DNA of 64,000 nucleotides, from positions 80,154,809 through 80,218,808 of the forward strand of contig CM065682.1 in the NCBI GenBank assembly GCA_017654935.2, in the 5' to 3' direction. The notes under the pieces were generated by a model, which had not been told where the DNA came from, did no database searches, and worked only from the letters and a program-made list of their open reading frames with translations. The position numbers and the translations under genes were made by a program. Shown piece by piece: positions 1-10,135 of the stretch; the first letter of the stretch is position 1, and every line of letters begins with the position of its first letter. Source of the DNA: Phymorhynchus buccinoides (Eukaryota; Mollusca; Gastropoda; Neogastropoda; Raphitomidae).

Positions 1-17
1 TGCATTGCTATACTTTC

Positions 18-1578
18 ATAGATGGACTGCATGGATAGTTCTGGAGAGCTACACATGGGACACTGCTCCCTCAAACCAGGATGGAGGTGGAAAAAAACAC
101 AACATGACACAATACAAAAACGTTCTCCTTGTGAGTTGGGACTGACAAGGATCGTTTGCGGTTTTATCTTATCGAGACGGGTTAAATGCATAATCTATAT
201 CAGATGTAAAAGCATGGGGACATATTACGACCCGTTAGGAGAAAACAAAGACAAATGAAATCAACGAGGGCAATATGAAGTGAATGGCTTATTAATTTTA
301 CACAAAGTCATCTGGCCTGAAATGCCCCAACAGGATCCTATGGATATCACAATTTCTGGCAATCTATTTCAGTAGTATGTACTTTGTTACTGTCCCATTC
401 TTCTGGGCCATACAGTGGCGGGCTCCCACGCCGCTCATTTGAATCCACAACCACGCGTCACTTGTTCAGGTTGCAGACCAAGCCAGCAGTCCAAGGGAGC
501 GAATCTATGTTAGGCCATCAGGAGGCAACCAGCCGAGGGAGGACACTGCATGGACAGGCTGTATTCTACGCTTCCTTTCATAAGATATCCGGCGTTAACC
601 AGTCCCGATTAACTAACAGACCCCTGCAGTGTTGGTCTTCAAATAGAGCAACAGCGCCAGAATCACATCCATTAAGCGTATGAAGGTCGACTGTGTGGTT
701 ACAGTTTTCCCATGAGCCCATAGCCACTCACTCTGGGAAGGGAGTCGGACAGGACAGAAAAAAAACCTCGCCTATGATGGGATTCGAACCCGTCCGTGAC
801 CTCCCAGCCAGTAGTTCGCTACGCTAACCACTACGCCACGCAGGGTTTTCAGTATTAGTTGTTGTTTAGGACACATATCATGGATTTCTTCAAAAAATCA
901 ATTATTTCTATAAAAGAAGCATTGGTACTTATGGTGTTGTTTGTTTTGTTGTTTTAGTTGATTCACATCGTTTTGTGAAAACATTGATATGGGGATTTTC
1001 CTTTGGAAAATGTTAATGCCAACACATCTTTTCAGATCTTTTTGAAATCTGACACTGCAAAGCTCAAAATGTCATAGATTAACCAAAACGAGTCTATAGT
1101 ATATACTTTTGGTTGTTAAAGGTAATTTGAGTATTATAATTGAAGGCTGTGTTTTTAAATATAATTCAAGTATATTCGATACACATAAATACATGCAATA
1201 TAGGTTTGGTGAGTTTTTTAAATAACGTTTTGATACAGAAATGTCTGAATAAAAAGAATTTGGACACAAGCAAAATTGGCTGTTTCACTGAACAGAGTTT
1301 TTGAGTTGACCAAAAAAATAGACCCTCACGCTACAAATATTTTACCCTCAAGATCAAATTTGTTGATGAAATAATCTGAAATCATCGTCAGATTATGACG
1401 ATTGTGATACAATTAAGCCCCAAAATATGTCTATAAGATCATCAAGAAAAGCCAATGGTAGCATATGGTTAAGCGTGTAATACATGCAGGAGGGCTAGGA
1501 GAGGGAAATTCTCCCATGTGCTTCAAGGCAAACATAAAACCCTCTATTTCAATGCAAATCTGTGCTGATCTAACCACT
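18..1578 (+). repeat. Dispersed segment, copy 1 (interrupted)
   Basis: This segment aligns collinearly by eye with 22518-23345. Shared landmarks are the opening around 'ctacacatggga', the block around 'gaatggcttattaatt', the block around 'tcatagattaacca' and the block around 'ccaatggtagcatatgg'. Copy 1 has two extra stretches: about 136-258, which is unexplained, and 375-846, which is a SINE. No convincing coding sequence is seen in either copy. Short ORFs here are not shared between copies in frame. The copy runs into an N gap and may be longer. It could be an old segmental duplication or a mobile element whose ends are not recognised. Confidence 0.75.
375..846 (-). mobile_element. tRNA-derived SINE
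   Basis: On the minus strand the element begins near 846 with a tRNA-like head. An A-box-like TGGCGTAGTGG and a perfect B box GGTTCGAATCC (about 782-792) are separated by typical tRNA spacing, so it carries an internal RNA polymerase III promoter. The head is followed by a roughly 380-bp body of unknown type ending near 375. An 8-bp target duplication, tttcagta, lies at 367-374 and 847-854. The paralogous locus at about 22759-22770 lacks the insert, which confirms the boundaries. It is not a functional tRNA gene because the head is fused to a long body. Confidence 0.8.
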
Positions 1579-2078
1579 NNNNNNNNNNNNNNNNNNNNNN
1601 NNNNNNNNNNNNNNNNNNNNNNNNNNNNNNNNNNNNNNNNNNNNNNNNNNNNNNNNNNNNNNNNNNNNNNNNNNNNNNNNNNNNNNNNNNNNNNNNNNNN
1701 NNNNNNNNNNNNNNNNNNNNNNNNNNNNNNNNNNNNNNNNNNNNNNNNNNNNNNNNNNNNNNNNNNNNNNNNNNNNNNNNNNNNNNNNNNNNNNNNNNNN
1801 NNNNNNNNNNNNNNNNNNNNNNNNNNNNNNNNNNNNNNNNNNNNNNNNNNNNNNNNNNNNNNNNNNNNNNNNNNNNNNNNNNNNNNNNNNNNNNNNNNNN
1901 NNNNNNNNNNNNNNNNNNNNNNNNNNNNNNNNNNNNNNNNNNNNNNNNNNNNNNNNNNNNNNNNNNNNNNNNNNNNNNNNNNNNNNNNNNNNNNNNNNNN
2001 NNNNNNNNNNNNNNNNNNNNNNNNNNNNNNNNNNNNNNNNNNNNNNNNNNNNNNNNNNNNNNNNNNNNNNNNNNNNNN
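1579..2078. other. Assembly gap (500 N)
   Basis: Exactly 500 undetermined bases. All three gaps in the window have this length, so the size is a placeholder and says nothing about the true distance. Confidence 0.99.
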
Positions 2079-2630
2079 TCAAGCGGCTTCAGGCTAAAAC
2101 GAAATGAGTCTACAAAATCACCACATCGCAACATTCCTGCAAACTTCAGACTTTTTGCCAGGAATTACGGATTAAGCACAGTTTCTCTTTGAAAAATAAT
2201 CAGCAGGGAAAATCTAGTAACGATGGCGCATTGGGAGATGGTGACCTTAAGCTATCTCATATCGTGAAAACCCATGGGCTTTTTCCCGACCATTGGGGTG
2301 GGTGCATTTTCGCTTACGGTAAAAAACGCTCATGGCAATATGTTCTCAAAATCCAATTTGTCGCCTGAAAATTTCAGGATAGATGACTAACTATTCTCCA
2401 TAGCTTACAATGGTCAGAGGCTTCTGGACCAAGTAAGTGCACGAAACAAGGAAATGTTATAAGAATAGGGCCCACCAATGATCTTCTACCAGCACTAACC
2501 TACGACTGATTTACTCTGCTAAAATCGTCACAGCTGTGCCAACCACATACACAGAGAAAACAACAAAAATAAACAACCAACAAGAGAAAGGTCACTTGAG
2601 AGGCCACGAGGCCTGGATGTCCTTCTAACT

Positions 2631-2673
2631 ACCTGACCTGACCTGACCTGATCTGACCTGACCTGACCTGACC
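2631..2673 (+). repeat. (ACCTG)n pentanucleotide repeat
   Basis: About eight tandem copies of acctg/atctg lie directly upstream of the GPCR start codon. This is an ordinary short tandem repeat. The stretch from 2079 to 2630 holds nothing else I can identify. Confidence 0.9.
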
Positions 2674-2693
2674 ATTTTCGGAAGTCCAGCATT

Positions 2694-3913
2694 ATGGCTG
2701 AAGCTGCAAACCCACAAACTAATTTATCCTTGACAAACTCAATCATCGTTGAACAAAATGTCTCATTGGTGGAAGATAACGAATGCATCCCCGTTATCCT
2801 CAGTCAGATGGAGTTTATACCTTGGGACAACCGGGACAACCTCATCAGCGAGGAAACAGAAACAGTGGTTTACCGAATCAAGAACAACCTGCTTGTGTTG
2901 CTGTTTCTCATTGGTGGACCTGCCAACGTCATCAACATGGTGGTGTTTTACAAACATGGCCTCCGGGATCGTGTGAACCTCTGTCTCTTTGCTCTGTCTT
3001 TGGCTGATGTGATTCATCTGACCATTTCTACACTTACGCACGGCGAGCAAGTTTACGTGCAGTTTACCGCAGCGAGAGAAAGATTCGGTCCTGTTGGGAT
3101 ATTCGTGGCCAATAATAATTTACTCGTTTTTATCAGTGCCACCTACGTTTCCCACCTGTTGTCGGCCATTGTTGCTACGGAACGCTGTCTCTGTGTCGTG
3201 GATCCTCTCAAATTTCAAACTCTCCTTCGAACGAGAACTATGGCAGCGATCATCGTCGTAGCCAGCGTTGTGATTTTTACTTTATATTTCTTTGTGGCGT
3301 TTCGGTATCACGTGGGGTGCTTTCATGATCCGGTAACCGGTGTGGTTATTATAACGTTCGTGGATGGAAAGTTTTACGCACGACATAAAGAATTCATCAA
3401 CCGTCTTCACAGTTTCGTGTTCGGTTTGAGCTTACCCGCCATTGAAACCACGGTGGTGACGACAGCAATCGATCATCACGTCATCAAATTACGTCAGGAG
3501 GCGATGACGTGGGGACGTTGCATAAATAGACTATCGATCTGAGGATCTATGGGCTAAAGAAGTGGCTGTGACTAAGATGCGTGTAGTGGTGTGTGTATCC
3601 GTGCTTTTTTTATCGTGTGTGAGATCACGTACCTGTCTACAAGACGAACTTACTGAATCGTTATCAGTAACCATATATATCTTCCCGGAGTTGAAGTCTG
3701 GCGGTGCGGCGAAGTCACCATGTGGGAACTGTGGTTGATTGTCCGAAGAAGTGTATGATAACGGTAGGTATGTTGTCCCTGCTCGTCAATTCGACGATAA
3801 TCAACGCTTTCTATCAATCCGTTTCTTTTCCGTTAATGGCTTCGCGTTTCCGGAAAACTTTCTGGACTTTGTGTGGCAGAGTGCGAAAAGGAAAAGATGG
3901 CGAAAAGAGGTAG
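2694..3913 (+). pseudogene. Rhodopsin-type GPCR, gastropod chemosensory-receptor-like, frameshifted
   Basis: The first 282 residues (2694-3542) are open. They show a long N-terminus with N-glycosylation sites, TM1 containing GGPANVINMVVF, the loop and TM2 signature GLRDRVNLCLFALSLADV, and a TM3 end with ERCLCVVDPL where DRY usually sits. This pattern is typical of the large lineage-specific chemosensory GPCR families of gastropods, which act at the plasma membrane through G proteins. The frame is lost after about 3500. TM6-like sequence (IRAFFIVCEITYL) and a TM7/helix-8 end (NSTIINAFYQ, then SRFRKTFWTLCG) reappear in other frames between 3550 and 3913. At least three indels are needed to join them. 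The gene is intronless as seen. It is either a recent pseudogene or a real gene damaged by assembly indels. Confidence 0.75.
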
Positions 3914-6384
3914 AGTTAGGTCTCAAGTAGAAATTTTGACAACCAACAACAAAGAAAAACAACCACACACGATCAAATTTCTAGAACAACAAAGGTCAGA
4001 AACGATTAGAGACGTGATAGAAGGGCTTACCAGAGAAGAAGAATGTTCTTGCGTTATAGAAAATGCAAGACAATTTAGCAGCTAACTGAAAGAAGCCCCA
4101 TGTGTTTCATGATCCAATAGTATATTGAGTGAATGTTATGACGCAACAACGATAACAACATGGGGGCAATTGGAGAAGCCTGCGGTTATTCATTTTAACA
4201 AAGAAGTGTTTTTTCGTTCTTTGTTTGTCTGGGGCGTGGCTGTTGAAGTAGCATACCCACTGCTGCATTTAAAGTAAAACGTAGGGTTCATGATTAAAGG
4301 GCAGTAATGGACTCAAGTCCGCTACTTATCATGACTTCAGCTATTTCCTATTATAAATGACAAATTCATTAGAAAAAGGTATACTGTGTGGTAGAATGTG
4401 TCATATATGATATAGACGCAGATTCATTCTTTACTTCTCATGGGACGGTCATGCTGAGTCTGTTACGCATTAAAAACCCGTCAGTGTACCGAGTGCTGCG
4501 CGCAAACACGGGAATGTCCGAGAGGAAGGTCAGACTGAGGCGGACCCGCGAGCATTACGCCCTAGCAGGGAGCTTGTTTTGAGGTCCGTCGCCTACCCAG
4601 GCCAGGTCATGTTGTCGGCGATCCTGGTCAGCTGGCTATAACCAGTAGGGCGAGTCCTGGAGGAACGTGAGAAAGGGTCATGGTACAGACTGTTGCTGTC
4701 GCTACAGTGGGCTATTGAGTGAAGTTGCGTCTCTGTGAACCTCGCAATCCTTAATTGGTAGGGTGGTGCACGTAGGGTGCAGGTGCGCCGCAGTGCCATG
4801 GTGAGCAGACTGAAAAAAAAAAAGATCGTTTGGTATTTGATGGGCTCTTCGCTCGTCCGTCGGGGCGACTAAGTGTTTGGCTATATTGGTCCTTGTGGGT
4901 CACTCGGGTAGCCGTATTTAATGTGTTTCTCTCAAGGCGAGTGTGCTCTTGAATCTGCCACAAATGAGAGTCTTGGCTTCCTCATACGTAGCAGAGGGAC
5001 ATCAGGCTGGGTGAGGCTGGCTACCTTCCTTTGCAAGCTAAGAGGCGATCTGTACGTACGCTCATTGTGTTTCCTGCACAACGAAAAGGGCCAACATGAG
5101 CAGGCACCCACTAGAGAGTAGTTGCAGTCTTTTGAGTCAGGGTGGCGAGGGAGGCCTTGAGGAAGTTTCAACAATTGGGTCTGGGTATTGACAGACCTAA
5201 TAGTTAGGTAATATGTATGTGTCAGGTGTGAGCGCGAGGCTAGATTTTGTAAATAGAGGTGGAATAGACATTGGACGAAATGAGAGTTAAAGATAGCATG
5301 TATTTGGTAGTTTAGATATTGTTTTGTGACAAATGTTCTGGTTGGCCAGAGCGATAATAATGCGGGCTAAATGCGAAGAAAAGGGCGATTACCCAGTGCT
5401 TTTAAACGTTTGAATTGTATTCATAATTAATTAGAACCTAGTCACTGTGACAGTGAGATTTCAGCATTTTCTAGCGAGGAACTGGGTTTGGCTACGAGTA
5501 GCGCACAGTCTTCTTGTTCTACTGTGTTCCTTGAGGATTTGATAAATGGGTTTTGAATTAGGTGTAGGGAAAGAATAATTTATAGATGGGTATTAACTAG
5601 TAAGCCAGATGTGGCTCATAGAAATGTAGGATTCAATATTAAATTTAGTATAGAGGGTCTTGTGCTCTCCTTTGTTTTTTTTCATTCCGAAAAAGAGTTA
5701 GTATTGTGTAGCTAATCCAGTGATTAGTCCTTAGAAAGGAATTTGTTTTGAAGAAGAGGAAGAAGAAGAAGGGGAAGAAAAGTTAAGAAGAAGAATGATC
5801 AGTTTTTTAAACAGATTTCATTATCCGAATAGTTTTATCTTTAATTGTTTGGTATTCAATTTTCTTTGTTTCTTCTACGGACGTTTTGGTCCTATTTTGA
5901 TTCGTGGACGCGGGTAAAATTATATTGTAGTAACCCGAGAGAGAGGTGTCGGATTATGAATATGGAGATAGAGGTTCGGGGTGATGATGGTTTTGTCCAC
6001 GATGTGATGAGCTACGTTTTGTGATGAATTTTTGGGTGAGTAATGCCTGACATGGATTGCTCGATTGGATTGACGGTAACGGATTTGGCCTGAATTTCTG
6101 ATGATCCTTTTTTATATAAATACGTAATTAACACTAACCGAGAGGTTGACTTATTACCATGACTTTAATAAACTAAATGATTGATTGGTGAACCTTAACT
6201 TCTTTGGTGTTGAGTATACATCTTTGGGTGGAGTCAGATTTGCGTGTGTATGTTGTGAGCCCGGGGAGTTCACCAATTTTGGCGAACATCACAGTAGTGA
6301 GAGGAGCAACATAGGCCTACGTGTTATAAAAAATCAGTGAAAGTACAAAAGTCTAAATTTTATGCATGCTGTTGGAAGTACACC
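3914..6384. other. Gene-free stretch with possible LTR end near 6280
   Basis: No ORF here resembles a protein I know. Near the right side there is a TATA-like box (ttttttatataaata, about 6109-6123), an aataaa at about 6166, and a ...ttcacca end followed by ttttggcgaacatcacagtag at about 6279. That layout could be the end of an LTR and a primer-binding site starting TGGCGAAC. The left LTR edge and any gag/pol are not visible, so this is a weak call. Confidence 0.3.
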
Positions 6385-6925
6385 CACCCTTACGTAGGCA
6401 TATTTGCCCCAAGGCGGGGCTAGTCCACCTACAGGCTGGGACAAGGCTGCCCTCCTCATGCTTATGCCTAGAAATGCTTAATAAAAACCAGAATCACACA
6501 GAATCTTCAATTACTAAGCATCCTTTAAATAACATCAAAAATGTATCTTCATATGAAAAACATGAACACCAAAAATAAGTCATAGATTCATTTGTTACAA
6601 TTTTTTGTGTACAAAAAATCACATTTTTGCTCTCAAATCGGGCTTTTGCCACGTGATGACGACCTTGAAATTCACAGAGTTGAATTTAGAGAGTTGAATT
6701 AGAAAGGTCAGCGTAACTCGTGCAGAACGAGTGCGGGCAAATTAGTAGTCTAGAATAGAGAACGAACACTCGTGGCAAATGCCCTATTGGATGCACACCC
6801 ACCAGATAACAGACGGTTGTGGTGGGAGTATAGCGTGTGACTATCACATGCTCTATGTGATTCTAGGGCAAAGCACTTATAGCAATAAAAACGAACATGG
6901 TAGGATCATGCCCCGGGGGGGGGGG
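6385..6925 (+). repeat. Tandem duplication, unit A
   Basis: Landmarks 'tgccccaaggcggggc', 'catgcttatgcctagaaatg', 'tgaacaccaaaaataagtcat' and the later 'ctatcacatgctctatgtgattctag' recur in the same order in the neighbouring unit B, with moderate divergence. The right end is a G-run of about 19 nt. No coding content is seen. Unit A is uninterrupted and serves as the empty reference for the LINE insertion in unit B. Confidence 0.7.
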
Positions 6926-6940
6926 GGGGGGGCGTGACTA

Positions 6941-9180
6941 GCCCCGTTCTCCCCATGCTTTGCCCCAAGACGGGGCAAGTTCATCCTACAGGCTGGCAAG
7001 ACTGTTCCCCCTCATGCTTATGCCTAGAAATGCTAATTGAACGCTAGACTTACACATAATCTTCGATATCTACTAAGCATCCTGTTAGATACCCAAACAT
7101 ACAAAATTTATCGTCATAATATAAAAACATGAACAACAAATTCAAGTCATGGATTCATTTCTTACAAAAAAAGCAAAAAATCACTAATTTGGTTTTTGCT
7201 TTGGTTTAAACAAGAATTTATTCAAGAATAGAAAATCATATCAAAGCAGCAATACATTTATGAACTTCGAGTACAACAAGCTAAGAGCTTATAAAGCGTA
7301 CTCTAATATTTAAGTTGCACAGTAAGGACTGCACACGCAAAACTAATCTAACATTGAAAAAATAATAACATAAAAAACAACAACAGTAGTAAACACTTAT
7401 ATACAAAAAGGAAAAAAAAAAGAAAAAAGAAAAAAAGAAAATACAAAACAAAATTAAGTAAATCCAAACTACATGAATTGTAGGGGCAATATAAAACATA
7501 ATGTCAGCTTGCATTGAATCAGAGTCATCACAAAGCTAAAAAAAAACCTAAAAAACCCAAATGGGATTGTAAAGTCATGTCAAGAGCAGAATAAATATTT
7601 GTTTATACAAGTTTGCGCCCCTTATCAAAGGGAAACGACGAATCATGTTACAGTCAGAATTGATCATGTTATTGAGAATTTGTTTGACAATTGAATAAAA
7701 TTATAATGAGTAGTATTCTCAATAATTTAGTTTAGGAATGGACAAATTATGCATGGAAAAATAATTTGACATATATGCATCATTGCACGCCTAGCTGACC
7801 ACAAACCTGTTAGACCTTTGAATGAACTCGCAAACTGCAAGGAATATTCTAGAGTTCTCTGAGACATTTTTATATTTACTGCCAAACAATAACACTGCAC
7901 AGTCAGTTTTAACATCATCTGGCAGTAATGCAATGGTTTCTGCACGAGCTTGTTGGAAGAGAGGACAATACAAAAGGAAATGTTCAGCATCTTCAGCATC
8001 AAATCCGCAAGCACATACTGTACTATTGGAGAGATGTCGAAGGAATAAATCATCTTTTAAGTCACTCATTTGTAGTCTCAGTTTGCAAATTATTACTTCA
8101 GAAGCTCTGTCAGGTAAATAATAATATTGTGGTACAACGTTATCTGTCTCTCGGAGAAAACGCTTAAGCATGCTAATGGAATCACATTGCTTAATATGAT
8201 CAGGAAGAATGTTCCAAAGTACAGTTGCAGAGGGAAAGAATGAGGATCTGTATAACTCTAGTCTACTCCTTGGTACAAGTCTTTCAAGGTAATTACGTCT
8301 GTGGTACGGGTTTACTGAGGCAACCAGGGGTGGAAGACGCTCTATTAAGTACAAGGGCACAATACCATGAACAATTTTAAAATACAAGATAATTTTATGA
8401 CGACGTCGTCTCTCTTTTAATGTAGTAAGTCCAGACTCAGCATACAATTTATGATGGCTGGTCCCACGAACTGAACCAATGATTGTCCTAATTGCGTCTA
8501 ATTGGAGACTTTCTAGATCTTCTGCTTGTTTGTTCGTGCAATTGTCCCAGATAACGTCCGAATAATCAAAGTGAGGCATGATAAATGATTTGTACATAGT
8601 GAGAAGTGATTTGCGACTTAGACGATATTTATATGACCTAAAACAAGCAACAAGTATTCGGCATTTGGACACAATGGATTTTATATGAAGATCCCATTTA
8701 CAGTTGTTTTGTATTATTACACCTAAATGTTTATGTGAGTCACTTTCTTGTAGAATTACGTCATTAAATGTCAAAGGTTGTGTGTCTGCCATTACCCGGT
8801 TAGAGATTGTCATGAGCTCAGTTTTGGATTCATTAAATTTGACTTTCCATGGTGCTGCCCAACTGTTAATCTTTTCGAGATCTGAATTTAGTATTTCTGT
8901 CCTGATGTGAGTGTTTTCTAAGCCCAAATACATGCTAGTGTCGTCTTCAAAAAGTTTGATAATTGATTCAATATCATATGCAATATCATTTATATACACA
9001 AGAAAAAGTAAAGGTCTTGCTTTCAACTTTTTTCAAATTGATGCACATCATCCAAACGTACACAGGGTGGTGGTGGTGATAGTGGGGGGCGAATAGCGTG
9101 TGGCTATCACATGCTCTAAATGATTCTAGAACAAAGCACTTTAGCAATGAAAACGAAATGACGGACCTCCCCGTGGGGAT
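6941..9180 (+). repeat. Tandem duplication, unit B (split by a LINE)
   Basis: The left half (6941-7202) matches unit A from 'ccccaagacggggc' to the poly-A/T-rich stretch. The right half (9017-9180) resumes with 'ttgatgcacatcatcc' and 'ctatcacatgctctaaatgattctag', matching 6785-6900. The material between is a LINE. Confidence 0.65.
7203..9016 (-). mobile_element. 5'-truncated non-LTR retrotransposon (CR1/Jockey-like group)
   Basis: One 400-residue frame (7791 to about 9015) is the C-terminal half of a LINE reverse transcriptase. It begins inside the motif before the catalytic site (PLLFLVYINDI). The catalytic box reads FEDDTS where FADD is expected. The thumb follows (KHLGVIIQNNCKWDLHI, PHFDYSDVIWDN). 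The C-terminal zinc-knuckle-like CACGFDAEDAEHFLLYCPL has Cys-x-Cys-x8-His-x4-Cys spacing. About 590 bp of A/T-rich 3' UTR extends to 7203. A 7-bp duplication, ttgcttt, lies at 7196-7202 and 9017-9023. The 5' truncation, no upstream endonuclease and the altered catalytic box make it dead on arrival. Confidence 0.85.
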
Positions 9181-9704
9181 ACTGGGGGGGGTCTTTCGTA
9201 CAAATAGTTCCCCCACTTTCTGGAAGTTCTGTGCTTGTAACTTCCTCTAATCTGCCACTCTCTTTGACTCTGCCTTTTTCCTTTGCTTTCTGTCATCTAC
9301 TATCTTTCTGACTTATTGGCCCATTCTCCTGCCTTTTTTCAAAGAAGCTCTTCCAAATAATGTTTCTCCTTTGAGCTCCCTCCGAAATCGGAATGTGTCG
9401 GCTGTACACAGCGGGGAGACCAGTGAATACTGAAAACCGGACACATATGTACCTTAGACATTATGGCCATATGGCCAGGGAAGGCAGAAGAAGAAGAAGA
9501 AGAAATGGCGAACCTGGACCTGGGGCGGACCAGCCCCCGGTCTCCCCTAGCTGTTGCCTGAAAGTCTTGATTGAGATCTGAGGGCAGGGCACACCCAGTA
9601 GAAAAGAAATGCAGGAAATTTGGCTTTAATTTAGTCCACCCCCATCAGGTTTAATTCAGATACTACCGTCAGTAATCTCAAAGCCTTCTTCTTTCAGTTT
9701 CAGA

Positions 9705-9925
9705 GTAGGGGAAGACGGGGTAAAAAGCGTATGGGCGGGTAAGAAGCCCACCCCAATTATCTCATGAAATGAAGCAAATTTCAGTCTCATTTTGCCCATG
9801 AGACGAGCGTTAATGTCTAGCATTCGTCTCATGGGCAAATTTGACTGAAATTTTTTTTTTTATTTCATGAGATAATTGGGGTGGGCTTCTTACCCGCCCA
9901 TGCGCATTTTACCCCGTCTTCCCTA
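9705..9925. repeat. Fold-back (long inverted-repeat) element 1
   Basis: Two arms of about 100 nt are near-perfect reverse complements around a loop of about 14 nt. The left arm is about 9705-9808 and the right arm about 9823-9925. Both share the block gggcgggtaagaagcccacc, and the element ends are taggg...ccta. There is no ORF. As RNA it would form one long hairpin. It resembles a MITE or fold-back transposon, with TA at both outer edges as a possible target. Confidence 0.85.
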
Positions 9926-9938
9926 GTAATATTACATG

Positions 9939-10135
9939 TTAGGCCGTGTACACACATAAGCGGATATTCCATGCGGAAACCCGTGCGCAATCCATAAATA
10001 AGTGAAACAAAGAAGGGAAAAGATTTGCGCACGTGTCCGAATTTCCCCCATATGCGTAAACTTTTATCCTTCTTTTTCCCACTTATTTAGGGTTTTCCAT
10101 ACGGAACTTACGCGTCTAATGTTAACCCAGCCTTA
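9939..10135. repeat. Fold-back element 2, adjacent and unrelated in sequence
   Basis: A second, less perfect inverted repeat begins 13 bp after the first. The left arm runs from 'taggccgtgtacacac' through 'ataaataagtg'. The right arm is its inverse from 'cacttatttagggttttcc' to 'acccagccttac'. Arms are about 90 nt with several mismatches and indels. No coding capacity is seen. Confidence 0.65.

Noticed and set aside
780..846. Functional tRNA gene on the minus strand
   Set aside because: The A and B boxes are good, but the head continues into a long non-tRNA body with target duplications, so it is a SINE.
1465..2134. ORFs across the first N gap (and similarly at 17282-18049 and 49548-50174)
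   Set aside because: Most residues are undetermined, so the frames are artefacts of gaps.
4388..5174. Short ORFs on both strands between 4.4 and 5.2 kb
   Set aside because: No conserved motif, and they overlap on opposite strands; the GC-rich block may be an unrecognised repeat.
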